From assembly GCA_900319835.1 (NCBI GenBank), contig ONPY01000051.1, positions 1 through 17,344 of the forward strand: DNA of 17,344 nucleotides, given 5' to 3'. The notes below the pieces were generated by a model. The model was not told the origin of the DNA. It worked only from the letters and a program-made list of their open reading frames with translations, and searched no databases. A program made the translations under genes and the position numbers. Of this stretch, positions 1 to 6,396 are shown in pieces. Numbering within the stretch: position 1 is the first letter of the stretch; each line of letters starts with the position of its first letter. This DNA comes from an uncultured Eubacteriales bacterium (lineage in GTDB: Bacteria; Bacillota_A; Clostridia; Oscillospirales; Oscillospiraceae).

Positions 1-153
1 AACGGGCTGTGCCTCTGTCTCAGCGGGAGCCTGTGTCTCGGTCTGCGTCTTTGCGGGCGCGTCCTGCGAGGAGGCGGATGCACTGCCGCAGGCGGCGAGG
101 CTGAACAGCATCAAAGCCGCAAGCAAAAGCGAGAAAAAACGTTTGGTCTTCAT
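1..153 (-). CDS. Lipoprotein, N-terminal part (cut by window edge)
   Basis: The first 51 codons run off the left edge. The product opens with a type II signal peptide: basic MKTKR, a hydrophobic stretch, then the lipobox LAAC with Cys22 as the lipidation site. A low-complexity Ser/Ala/Thr/Glu/Gln linker follows, as in many Firmicutes surface lipoproteins such as solute-binding proteins. The ATG at 153 is preceded by a good GGAGG ribosome binding site. The functional domain lies outside the window, so its role cannot be named. A strong hairpin separates it from the LysM gene at 224-487, so it may or may not belong to the export system. Confidence 0.85.
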   Translation of the reverse strand, partial: MKTKRFFSLLLAALMLFSLAACGSASASSQDAPAKTQTETQAPAETEAQPV

Positions 154-175
154 TTTGTCCTCCTTCTTCTCAAAG

Positions 176-201
176 CCCCCGCAGCGAAACCGCCGCGGGG
201 G
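176..201 (-). terminator. GC-rich hairpin between LysM gene and lipoprotein gene
   Basis: An 11-bp stem (CCCCCGCGGCG against CGCTGCGGGGG, one G-U pair) closes a 4-nt loop. It sits 20-odd bases after the LysM stop codon. Only CTTTGAG follows, not a U-tract, so it is a weak intrinsic terminator. It could instead be a transcript-stabilising or attenuating structure. No separate promoter for the lipoprotein is obvious in the 70-bp gap. Confidence 0.5.
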
Positions 202-223
202 TGATTGAGACCATGTTGATCGC

Positions 224-487
224 TTAGCGGATGATGGTGGGGTAAATGGTGAGCTTCTGGCCGGCGCGGATCACGTTGGGGTTCTTGATGTCGTTCCACT
301 GCTGGATCTGGGCGACGGTTACGCCGAAGCGGGGGGCAATGCCGCTCAGGACATCACCGGAAGCCACGGTGTAGACAATGTAGTTGCCATAGTTGACATA
401 GGTGCCTCTGGCATACTTCTGCCAGCCGCCGGCACCGCCGGACACTTCCTCGAGTTCGCTGTCGTTGACTTTCACTTCATCAGACAT
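224..487 (-). CDS. Double-glycine-leader LysM protein (export cargo)
   Basis: This 87-residue protein has two parts. Residues 1-18 form a short acidic leader ending in ELEEVSGG, the classic pattern cleaved after Gly-Gly by C39 peptidases. Residues about 38-82 form one LysM domain ([18 protein letters not shown], then [10 protein letters not shown] and GQKLTIYP). LysM binds N-acetylglucosamine in peptidoglycan or chitin-like glycans. There is no Sec signal, no Cys and no catalytic domain. Export by the C39/NHLM transporter at 6397-8577 is inferred from the leader. The ATG at 487 has an excellent AAGGAGGA site. Upstream lie two tandem promoter/operator elements (A at 598-632, B at 559-593). A wall-bound or signalling role is more plausible than a modified bacteriocin. 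Confidence 0.9.
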   Translation of the reverse strand: MSDEVKVNDSELEEVSGGAGGWQKYARGTYVNYGNYIVYTVASGDVLSGIAPRFGVTVAQIQQWNDIKNPNVIRAGQKLTIYPTIIR

Positions 488-558
488 TTTTTGTTCCTCC
501 TTAATATTTATTTAAGAGATCGAGCTGTTTGCTTCTGTTCTCTTTTGTTTACGTGCAC

Positions 559-593
559 AGTGTATCATAAGAATCATCACACATCTGTCACAC
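559..593 (-). promoter_or_regulatory. Family B direct-repeat operator and promoter (B1)
   Basis: Minus strand: GTGTGAC (587-593) and GTGTGAT (576-582), period 11 bp, then 11 bp to TACACT (559-564), preceded by TG as an extended -10. The same arrangement occurs at 4173-4207 and 12897-12931. An overlapping TATGAT (564-569) is an alternative -10. The predicted start of the family A transcript from 598-632 falls inside this operator. It serves the LysM gene at 224-487. Confidence 0.65.
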
Positions 594-597
594 TGTC

Positions 598-632
598 TTT
601 ATACCACACTCTGTCCAACAAATGTCCAGTAT
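598..632 (-). promoter_or_regulatory. Family A direct-repeat operator and promoter (A1)
   Basis: Minus strand: TGGACA (623-628) and TGGACA (612-617), period 11 bp, followed after exactly 8 bp by TATAAA (598-603) with an upstream TG. The 20-bp block at 612-631 is identical to the copies at 10238-10257 and 12984-13003. The repeats sit where a -35 box would be, which suggests activator-dependent transcription. It points toward the LysM gene at 487, about 105 nt downstream of the predicted start. The stretch 633-683 shows nothing else, and no terminator is visible after the gene ending at 684. Confidence 0.75.
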
Positions 633-683
633 TCGGTTGTTTTCTTTCTTAATTCTTCTTAATCATTTCATTTTTTTAGGGCT

Positions 684-2126
684 TTACATAACAAGAACCG
701 TCAATCCCGCGCTCAAAACCGCGATGAGCAGCATGGCGGTCAGCTGCTGAATGCGGCTGGAGACCAGCAGGCCGATAAACTCCCGCAGGAAGGCGTTCGG
801 CCAGAAGTACCATTTGGTCCTGCTTCCCATGCCGTCGATGTTCCAGCCGGACTGGGAGGCCAGAATACCGCCCCGGTAGACATGGTAGCTGGAGGTGGAA
901 AAAGCCACCTTCGCGTTTTCTGAGCGCGCATCGATCAGCCGGCGGGAAAAACGCAGATTCTCCAGCGTGGTTTTGGACTGATCCTCCATGAGAATCTGGT
1001 CCTCCCCAATCCCCTGCTCCCGGATGTAACGCGCCATGGCGGCGGATTCGCTGTCGGGCTCGTCCGCTCCTTTGCCGCCGCTCGGGATCAGCACCGCCCG
1101 TTTCCCTGTGGCGGCCTCCTGCCGGCGCACGAAGGCGATTGCCCGGTCCACGCGGCTGCGGATCAATGGGTAAAGCGTCCCGTCCGGCCGAATCTTGCAG
1201 CCGAGAATGAGCACATAATCCTGGTCGTAGCTGGGCTCATGCCGACCGGCCAGCCAGGCGTGGATCACCGTCGCTGCCAGCAGACACTCCAAATAGACAA
1301 ACAGTCCCGCATAGACGTTCAGCAGCACGTTGCGCAGCGGAAAAGTCAGCAGCGAGTAGGACATCCAGATACCAAAGGCGGCACCGCCCACGATCAAAAC
1401 CGACACCGCAATTCCCAGCATATTGGCCGGGCGCACCCCCTCGTGCCGCATCAGCACCACATTGCTGGCAGCGACGATCAGGGAGAAACACACCAGCAGC
1501 ACGGCGGTATTGCGCATGAAGGACTGCGCGGACACGATGGCGCCGACCAGCAGCGACCAAACCGTCCCTGCGTTTTCACCCCGCAGAAACGGGAACACGG
1601 TGCCCGCCTGGATAAATCCGCTCAGCAGCAGGAAGATGGCGACACCGAGCTCTCCCGTGGCGCGGTACGAGAAGAAGACTTTTCTTCTCTCTCTGCGGGC
1701 AGAGGTAAGGAAAACCCCCGCAGCCGTCAGCAGAAACAGGGACAGGCAGGCAGCAAGATAACCCCAGCCCGTGAAGTTCCAGGTGATGCTGTCCGTCAAA
1801 ATCCCAAAGGGCAGTGAGCGCAGCTCCATCCGGATTTCCGGATCGTAAAAGCTGTCGGGGCCGACGCCTTCCCAGGTCAGAACCACCCGTGTGCTGCCGC
1901 GCTTCTCGGCCATGAAGCGGACGGCGAACTCATTGCCATCCGCCGAAAAGCTGCTCTTTTCCTGCCGGACGATCCCCTCTGGCTCGAAGCGGAGGGATAC
2001 GCCCTCTGCCTCCGGAGGGACCTCAAAATAGAGCGTCAAGCTGCCGCGGACAAAGCCCAGGCACAGGGCGAACACCAGCGCCCACAGGAGAAAGGCCGCC
2101 AGCAGTTGAATCCATGTTCTCCGCAT
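684..2126 (-). CDS. Membrane-embedded DUF218 (YdcF/ElyC/SanA-like) protein
   Basis: This 480-residue protein begins with a signal-anchor helix (about 8-28). A beta-rich extracytoplasmic stretch (30-110) and roughly six more helices (about 117-290) follow. A DUF218 domain occupies about 303-440, with a last helix at about 460-480. DUF218 marks are DYVLILGC, the LYPLIRSRVDRA segment, PSGGKGADEPDSESAAM, SKTTLENLRFS and STSSYHVYRGG. DUF218 proteins such as ElyC and SanA affect envelope and peptidoglycan homeostasis in Gram-negatives, with unproven chemistry. The gene starts 6 bp after the stop of the LysM gene at 2133, with only a weak ribosome binding site overlapping that stop, so it is probably coupled. 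A cell-envelope role fits the LysM and Cpl-7 cargos. The exact function is unknown. Confidence 0.85.
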   Translation of the reverse strand: MRRTWIQLLAAFLLWALVFALCLGFVRGSLTLYFEVPPEAEGVSLRFEPEGIVRQEKSSFSADGNEFAVRFMAEKRGSTRVVLTWEGVGPDSFYDPEIRMELRSLPFGILTDSITWNFTGWGYLAACLSLFLLTAAGVFLTSARRERRKVFFSYRATGELGVAIFLLLSGFIQAGTVFPFLRGENAGTVWSLLVGAIVSAQSFMRNTAVLLVCFSLIVAASNVVLMRHEGVRPANMLGIAVSVLIVGGAAFGIWMSYSLLTFPLRNVLLNVYAGLFVYLECLLAATVIHAWLAGRHEPSYDQDYVLILGCKIRPDGTLYPLIRSRVDRAIAFVRRQEAATGKRAVLIPSGGKGADEPDSESAAMARYIREQGIGEDQILMEDQSKTTLENLRFSRRLIDARSENAKVAFSTSSYHVYRGGILASQSGWNIDGMGSRTKWYFWPNAFLREFIGLLVSSRIQQLTAMLLIAVLSAGLTVLVM

Positions 2127-2132
2127 GTCGTC

Positions 2133-2354
2133 TTATCTCTGTGGGATCAACAGCCGGATGCCGGGTTTGAAATGGTCGGGATCCGGCAGCTGGTTCAGTT
2201 CCCGCAGTACACGGACCGTCGTTCCGAAGCGCTGGGCCAGCAGGGGCAGGGTGTCCCCCTCCTGAACAATGTAAACAAAGGTCGGTCCCACATAGCGGCC
2301 GCCTGTGACACGCGTCAGATCTCTTTCATCCACAGCAGAAATTGCTTGCGCCAT
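2133..2354 (-). CDS. Second double-glycine-leader LysM protein
   Basis: This 73-residue protein carries a 19-residue leader ending in DLTRVTGG, a GG-type C39 cleavage pattern. One LysM domain spans about residues 27-72 (YIVQEGDTLPLLAQRFGTTV, LRELNQLPDPDHF, PGIRLLIP). It contains no Cys. It lies in the operon that starts with the 149-residue GG protein, 18 bp after the third regulator, with a good GAGGAG site. It differs clearly from the LysM protein at 224-487 in leader and core, so it is a distant paralogue rather than a fresh duplicate. Export and wall binding are inferred from the leader and domain. Confidence 0.88.
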   Translation of the reverse strand: MAQAISAVDERDLTRVTGGRYVGPTFVYIVQEGDTLPLLAQRFGTTVRVLRELNQLPDPDHFKPGIRLLIPQR

Positions 2355-2372
2355 GGTTTTCTCTCCTCACTC

Positions 2373-3182
2373 TCAATCATCCTCAATGCTCCAACTGAGC
2401 TCGTCCAGCTCCGCATGCATCACTTCCGGCCAGCTGTACTGGTTCATGTAGTCGCCCAGATAGTGATAACGGGAATCCTTTTTCTTCTCCAGCCATTCAT
2501 AGAGGTCGCACTCGATTCTGCCCGTCGCAACGGCGAGACTGCCCCGCTGCTTGAGAATGATGCCGTTGAGCTTCAGCTTGGTGAAGGTGTTCTGCAGATC
2601 CTGCCGGAGATTGGACAGATAGGAGGCCTTTTTCTCCGGGTCCCCGTCGTCCTCCCACAGGCAGGCGATGACCTCCCCGTTGCTGGTCTGTGCGCCGCGG
2701 TTGTTGATCAGAACCGCCACCAGTTCCTTGGTCTTGTTGTACTTGAATACAACGGGCTTGCCATCCACAAAAAGCTCAAAGTTTCCAAAGGTCTGGGCAA
2801 AGAGGCGCTTTTCATTCTTCTGCACCGTCGGGTGGCGGAGATCCTCCAGCTCGCGCCGGAAACTCTCCTTTTCCGCGGGCTTGAGCAGGTAGCCGCTGGC
2901 ATGCTGACGCATGGCGTCAAAGGCCTGTTCGCTGTCCTCGGAAAGGTAAATCAGATTGACAAAGGGATAGAGCTCCTGCAGATACTGCCCGAAATCGAGA
3001 CCGTTGAGCTCCGGCAGCTTCACGTCGACGATCGCAATGTCGATCTCTGTTTTGCGCGCCGCCGCCAGTGCGGGCAGGGCGCTCCCGAAGCAGAGCAGAT
3101 CCGCTTCCGGCTGGAGCTTTGCCATCATCGTGTTGAGCGATGGGATCGCCTGCTCGTTTTCCAGTACGGCCAGGATGGTCAT
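2373..3182 (-). CDS. Response regulator with SARP-like output, altered acidic pocket
   Basis: The protein is 269 residues long. The receiver (1-115) keeps the phospho-acceptor Asp53 (IAIVDVKLPELNG) and Lys101 (YLLKPA). The acidic pair that binds Mg2+ reads LENE instead of VDDE, so canonical phosphorylation may be weak or absent. Residues about 128-210 resemble the OmpR/SARP winged helix (TFGNFELFVDGKPV, KTKELVAVLINNRG, VIACLWED). A short helical tail follows, too short for a full BTAD. The start ATG overlaps the stop of the unknown gene at 3179-3688 as ATGA, which argues for translational coupling. No partner kinase is adjacent. It could be a phosphorylation-independent regulator of the cargo genes. 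Confidence 0.88.
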   Translation of the reverse strand: MTILAVLENEQAIPSLNTMMAKLQPEADLLCFGSALPALAAARKTEIDIAIVDVKLPELNGLDFGQYLQELYPFVNLIYLSEDSEQAFDAMRQHASGYLLKPAEKESFRRELEDLRHPTVQKNEKRLFAQTFGNFELFVDGKPVVFKYNKTKELVAVLINNRGAQTSNGEVIACLWEDDGDPEKKASYLSNLRQDLQNTFTKLKLNGIILKQRGSLAVATGRIECDLYEWLEKKKDSRYHYLGDYMNQYSWPEVMHAELDELSWSIEDD

Positions 3183-3688
3183 AGGCGCTCTCCTTCCATG
3201 GAAAGGTCCACAGGGGCCACTTTTCTGACCTTCTGTCTCGCCCGCTCCTCCCTTGTCATGATCAGGGGATTGAGCGCGCCGACAAGCAGCATCCCCTCCC
3301 CGCTCGCCGCCGTCTCGTGCAGGGGGCCTGCGCTGAGATCTGCAATCACCAGCGCGGCAAAGCGGTCATAGTTGTCCTCGTCGATCACGGGGAAATGGTG
3401 CTGCATCCGATACCAGTGCTTGGGATCAAAGCGCAGCTCGCCCACATAGAGGCGGTCCGCGGTCGCTTCCACATCCTCGGGGCTTGCCTGCTGGCCGGCC
3501 ACGGCGCCGATGTCGTCGCAAAACAGCATGGCATAAGCGCGCAGGATCTGATGGCGCACCGTGCTTGTCTTTCCGTTCCGCTCCACAGTGGAGTCCATGA
3601 TCCGGTAATAGGTGTCCTGCGCCTCTTCGCTCTCCTCAAAATGGAGAATTGCCTCATAAAAGGCTTTGTTGATCAGCGGATGTGCCAT
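3179..3688 (-). CDS. Unknown 169-residue cytoplasmic protein
   Basis: I do not recognise a family. The protein is mainly helical and acidic in its first half (AFYEAILHFEESEEAQDTYY). A YVGELRFDPKHWYRMQHHFP segment and a hydrophobic DRFAALVIADLSAG stretch follow. It has no signal peptide or membrane helix, and the C-terminus is charged. It starts 3 bp after the stop of the GG-leader gene at 3692 without a visible ribosome binding site, and it overlaps the next regulator by ATGA. This tight packing between a cargo gene and a regulator suggests a dedicated chaperone, sensor or immunity-type partner. That is inference from position only. Confidence 0.75.
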   Translation of the reverse strand: MAHPLINKAFYEAILHFEESEEAQDTYYRIMDSTVERNGKTSTVRHQILRAYAMLFCDDIGAVAGQQASPEDVEATADRLYVGELRFDPKHWYRMQHHFPVIDEDNYDRFAALVIADLSAGPLHETAASGEGMLLVGALNPLIMTREERARQKVRKVAPVDLSMEGERL

Positions 3689-3691
3689 AGC

Positions 3692-4141
3692 TTAGAAAAT
3701 GGCCATGCCAGAGGCATAGATGGTGTTGAGCGGGACCCCGCTGATGACGCCGTTGAAGCGCCAGGAGGCGGAGATCATCGCAGGGCTGACGGCATTGGGG
3801 ATCTGAAAGCTCGCCAGGGTGTTGGTCACCTGGGTATTGCCGCCGTAGCTGATCGCATTGGGCGTGGCCACATAGCTCATGCCGTTCACATTCAGTTCCA
3901 GGGTATTGGGATTGGCTGTGGAATAGAGGCTGTAGGAGGTGGCCGAAACGGTCACATACAGTGTCTTCTGACCGAAGCTGTCTGCCACGGCATTCCAGCT
4001 CACCAGCAGATTCAGGCTGGTGCCGGTCTGGGAGGCAAAGCTGCCAGAGGAGATCACTTCGCCGTTGTAGCCGCCGGCGGCCTTTTCCAGGCCCACGTCA
4101 GAGAGGGCAACTGGTTTGCTGAAGCTCTGTTTATTGTTCAT
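3692..4141 (-). CDS. 149-residue double-glycine-leader protein, unknown core
   Basis: The leader (residues 1-24) ends LSDVGLEKAAGG, a GG-type C39 cleavage pattern. The predicted 125-residue mature part is rich in Ser, Thr, Asn, Val and Tyr with alternating polarity (SLNLLVSWNAVADS, TLYVTVSATSYSLY, ASWRFNGV), suggesting a secreted beta-sandwich. There is no Cys, no known catalytic motif and no Sec signal. The mature part is much longer than typical bacteriocins. The ATG at 4141 has a TGGAGGA site and lies about 25 nt downstream of the predicted start of the family B promoter at 4173-4207. It begins a five-gene operon running to 684. It is probably an exported surface or matrix protein, but its function is unknown. 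Confidence 0.88.
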   Translation of the reverse strand: MNNKQSFSKPVALSDVGLEKAAGGYNGEVISSGSFASQTGTSLNLLVSWNAVADSFGQKTLYVTVSATSYSLYSTANPNTLELNVNGMSYVATPNAISYGGNTQVTNTLASFQIPNAVSPAMISASWRFNGVISGVPLNTIYASGMAIF

Positions 4142-4172
4142 TGTGCGAATCCTCCATTTCTTGTTTTATCCC

Positions 4173-4207
4173 AGTATACGCACAAAACTGTCACACAAAC
4201 GTCACAC
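4173..4207 (-). promoter_or_regulatory. Family B direct-repeat operator and promoter (B2)
   Basis: Minus strand: GTGTGAC (4201-4207), GTGTGAC (4190-4196), period 11 bp, then 11 bp to TATACT (4173-4178). The distal repeat includes the TGA stop codon of the exporter gene ending at 4202. It drives the 149-residue GG-leader gene and its operon. No family A site accompanies it, and no terminator separates it from the exporter, so read-through is possible. Confidence 0.7.
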
Positions 4208-6385
4208 GTCCAGCCGCTGTCTGGCCACAAGCTCGGCAAAGAAGCCGTTTTTCTCGATCAGCTGGTCATAGGTGCCGTCCTCCAGGATCTGGCCCCCGTT
4301 GAGCACCAGGATCCGGTCGCAGTTACGGATGGTGGAGAGCCGGTGTGCGATGACGATGCGGGTACACTTGAGCGAATCCAGCGCCTCGGAGACCTGCTTC
4401 TGCGTGCGGTTGTCCAGGGCGGAGGTGGCCTCGTCAAAGATCAGGATCCGTGGCTTTGGCGCCACAGCGCGGGCGATCATCAGCCTCTGCTTCTGTCCGC
4501 CCGAGATGCCGCCCTGTCCCTCGGAGATCAGGGTCTGCATCCCCATGGGCATGGCGCGGATATCATCGGCAATGCCGGCAATCTCCGCCGCTTCCCAGGC
4601 CTCATCCAGCGAAAGCTGCGGAGCGGAAATAACGATGTTGGAAAAGATGTCGCCCTGGAAGAGGTTTCCGTCCTGGGTGACCGTTCCGATGCGCCGGCGC
4701 AGCGAGCGCAGGTCAAGACCGGACAGATCCTTTCCGTCGTAGTAGATGGCGCCCTTCTCCGGCGTCTCAAAGCCGAGGAGCAGGCGCACCAGGGTGCTCT
4801 TGCCGCAGCCGGTGCTGCCGACGATGGCGATGTACTCCCCTGCATGGATCTTGAGACTCATGCCGTTGACCACATAGGGGCTGTTCTGGTTGTAGCGGAA
4901 ATAGACATTGGAGAGCTCGATATTGCCGCTGAGTCTGGTGACCACGCTCTTGTTCTCCGACGACTCCGGCTCCGTCTTCAGGATCGGCTCCGCCATTTCA
5001 AGAATGGGCTTGATGCGCGCAACCGACAGAGCCACGCCCGTGAGTGCCGCGAAGGAGGCCGTCACCGCGCCGAACGCTGTGTTGAAGGCGATGTACTCCG
5101 ACGGGGAGACTCTGGTTTTCACCGCCAGATAATACAGCACGATGGTGCCGACCAGGGAGACCGCGCTGGTGATGGCGGAATTGGCGCGGATCAGCAGCGG
5201 CGGGTTGTAGCTCAGCTCCGACACCTCGGCATAGGCTCTGCCCCACTTGGCAAAGGCCCGCTTCTCGGCGCCGGCGAGCTTGATCTTCTGTACGCCGGTG
5301 ATCAGCGCGAAGCTCAGGCCATTTTCCTTGGCGCCCTTTTCCATGATCTGGCGGCTGATGCGCATCTGCGTCAAGCTCGAGAGTACGCTGATGAGGATGC
5401 TGGCAAGCAAAATGATCAGCGCCGGGCCCACCAGAGCGGGAGCGTAGTGGAAAATCTGTGTGATATACAGCAGGGAGAAGGTCGCGCCGAGACCGGTGGA
5501 AAAGACGTTGCCCAACAGCAGCTCACAGAGCTGATTGACTGCGCTGTAGCGGCTGGACAGTTCACCGGAGGAATACTTGCGGAAGAAGTTTGCGGGCAGA
5601 TTCATCACCCGCATCATCATCGCCGCTTCCACCGAGAGAGAGGTCTTGACCTCCAGTCGGTTCATCATCAGCGAGCGGGCTGCGCCGAAGAGCTGCGTGG
5701 ACAAAATCGCGGAGACCATAAAAACCGCCGTACCAAGCAGCAGGGTCAGATCTCTGCTCTCCAGCACAAAGCCGGTCAGGGCGCGGGTGATATTGGTCAT
5801 CAGCAGACCGAGCAGCGTTCCGGCAAAGGTCAGCACGATGAGAAACACATAGTCGCCTGTGCTCAGACAGTTTTTCAAGAACACGATCAAATCGGGAATC
5901 CCCAGCTTTTTCAGCGGCAGGGGCCGGTAAAAGCAGATTGCCTCCTCCTCAAACTGCGCCGCCGTATTGCGGTTCAGGCTGACCTTTTCGCCGCTGGTGG
6001 GGTCGCGGAAGGTATAGCCGACAAAGGGCTTTGGCAGCAGCGCCACCGCCGCGCCATCCTCCTTGCGGAAGGCCAGCATGGGACCGAAGGCGTCGTTGTA
6101 CCACCCCTTCTCCAGCTGGACCGAGCGCCGCATCAGACCGTGCGGGCGCAGGCAGTACTCCAGCTGTTCGTCAAAATCCCGGATCTCATTCGGGATCTCC
6201 ACGGGCTTAAAGTGGTAATATTTCAGGATCTCGTCAATGGCCGCCTTGGCGACGATGCGCTCGTCGTCCAACAGGCCGGCCCGCTGTTTCCCCAGCACCG
6301 CCGAGGCCATGCGGAACAGAGAATCCTCTAAAACCTCCTGATCCGAGAGCTTGCGCTGGCGGATCTGTTCATCAAACCAACCCAT
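4202..6385 (-). CDS. NHLM-type ABC exporter without peptidase
   Basis: This 727-residue protein has an N-terminal cytoplasmic region of about 165 residues without C39 catalytic residues. An ABC exporter membrane domain (about 175-460) and an ATPase domain follow. Walker A is GSTGCGKST (523-531), the signature ISGGQ (627-631), Walker B ILIFDE (647-652) and the switch His681. The N-terminal block GWYNDAFGPMLAFR and its pairing with the peptidase exporter match the second ABC protein of NHLM bacteriocin-type systems (TIGR03797-like, from memory). The two ABC proteins probably form a heterodimer or cooperate. Start ATG 6385 has an AGGAGGT site overlapping the upstream stop codon. Substrates are presumed to be the GG-leader proteins in this window. 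Confidence 0.9.
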   Translation of the reverse strand: MGWFDEQIRQRKLSDQEVLEDSLFRMASAVLGKQRAGLLDDERIVAKAAIDEILKYYHFKPVEIPNEIRDFDEQLEYCLRPHGLMRRSVQLEKGWYNDAFGPMLAFRKEDGAAVALLPKPFVGYTFRDPTSGEKVSLNRNTAAQFEEEAICFYRPLPLKKLGIPDLIVFLKNCLSTGDYVFLIVLTFAGTLLGLLMTNITRALTGFVLESRDLTLLLGTAVFMVSAILSTQLFGAARSLMMNRLEVKTSLSVEAAMMMRVMNLPANFFRKYSSGELSSRYSAVNQLCELLLGNVFSTGLGATFSLLYITQIFHYAPALVGPALIILLASILISVLSSLTQMRISRQIMEKGAKENGLSFALITGVQKIKLAGAEKRAFAKWGRAYAEVSELSYNPPLLIRANSAITSAVSLVGTIVLYYLAVKTRVSPSEYIAFNTAFGAVTASFAALTGVALSVARIKPILEMAEPILKTEPESSENKSVVTRLSGNIELSNVYFRYNQNSPYVVNGMSLKIHAGEYIAIVGSTGCGKSTLVRLLLGFETPEKGAIYYDGKDLSGLDLRSLRRRIGTVTQDGNLFQGDIFSNIVISAPQLSLDEAWEAAEIAGIADDIRAMPMGMQTLISEGQGGISGGQKQRLMIARAVAPKPRILIFDEATSALDNRTQKQVSEALDSLKCTRIVIAHRLSTIRNCDRILVLNGGQILEDGTYDQLIEKNGFFAELVARQRLDV

Positions 6386-6396
6386 GCTCCACCTCC

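Noticed and set aside
559..593. TGTGA repeats as a CRP/FNR-type site
   Set aside because: CRP sites are inverted (TGTGA-N6-TCACA). Here the repeats are direct, with 11-bp period, in all three copies.
598..632. Family A repeat as a LytTR-type operator
   Set aside because: LytTR sites are direct repeats with a different consensus and about 12-13 bp spacing, and no regulator in the window has a LytTR domain.
1239..1817. Plus-strand open frames opposite the DUF218 gene
   Set aside because: They are low-complexity antisense frames with no start signals. The minus-strand gene has clear domain motifs.
224..4141. GG-leader proteins as lanthipeptide or other modified bacteriocin precursors
   Set aside because: None of the predicted cores contains Cys, and no modification enzyme or immunity gene is recognisable. 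LysM and Cpl-7 domains explain the cores better.
3317..6331. Long plus-strand open frame of about 1000 codons
   Set aside because: It is antisense to the ABC exporter gene and its neighbours, rich in His/Gln/Arg/Gly as expected for a shadow frame in GC-rich DNA, and has no family motif or ribosome binding site.
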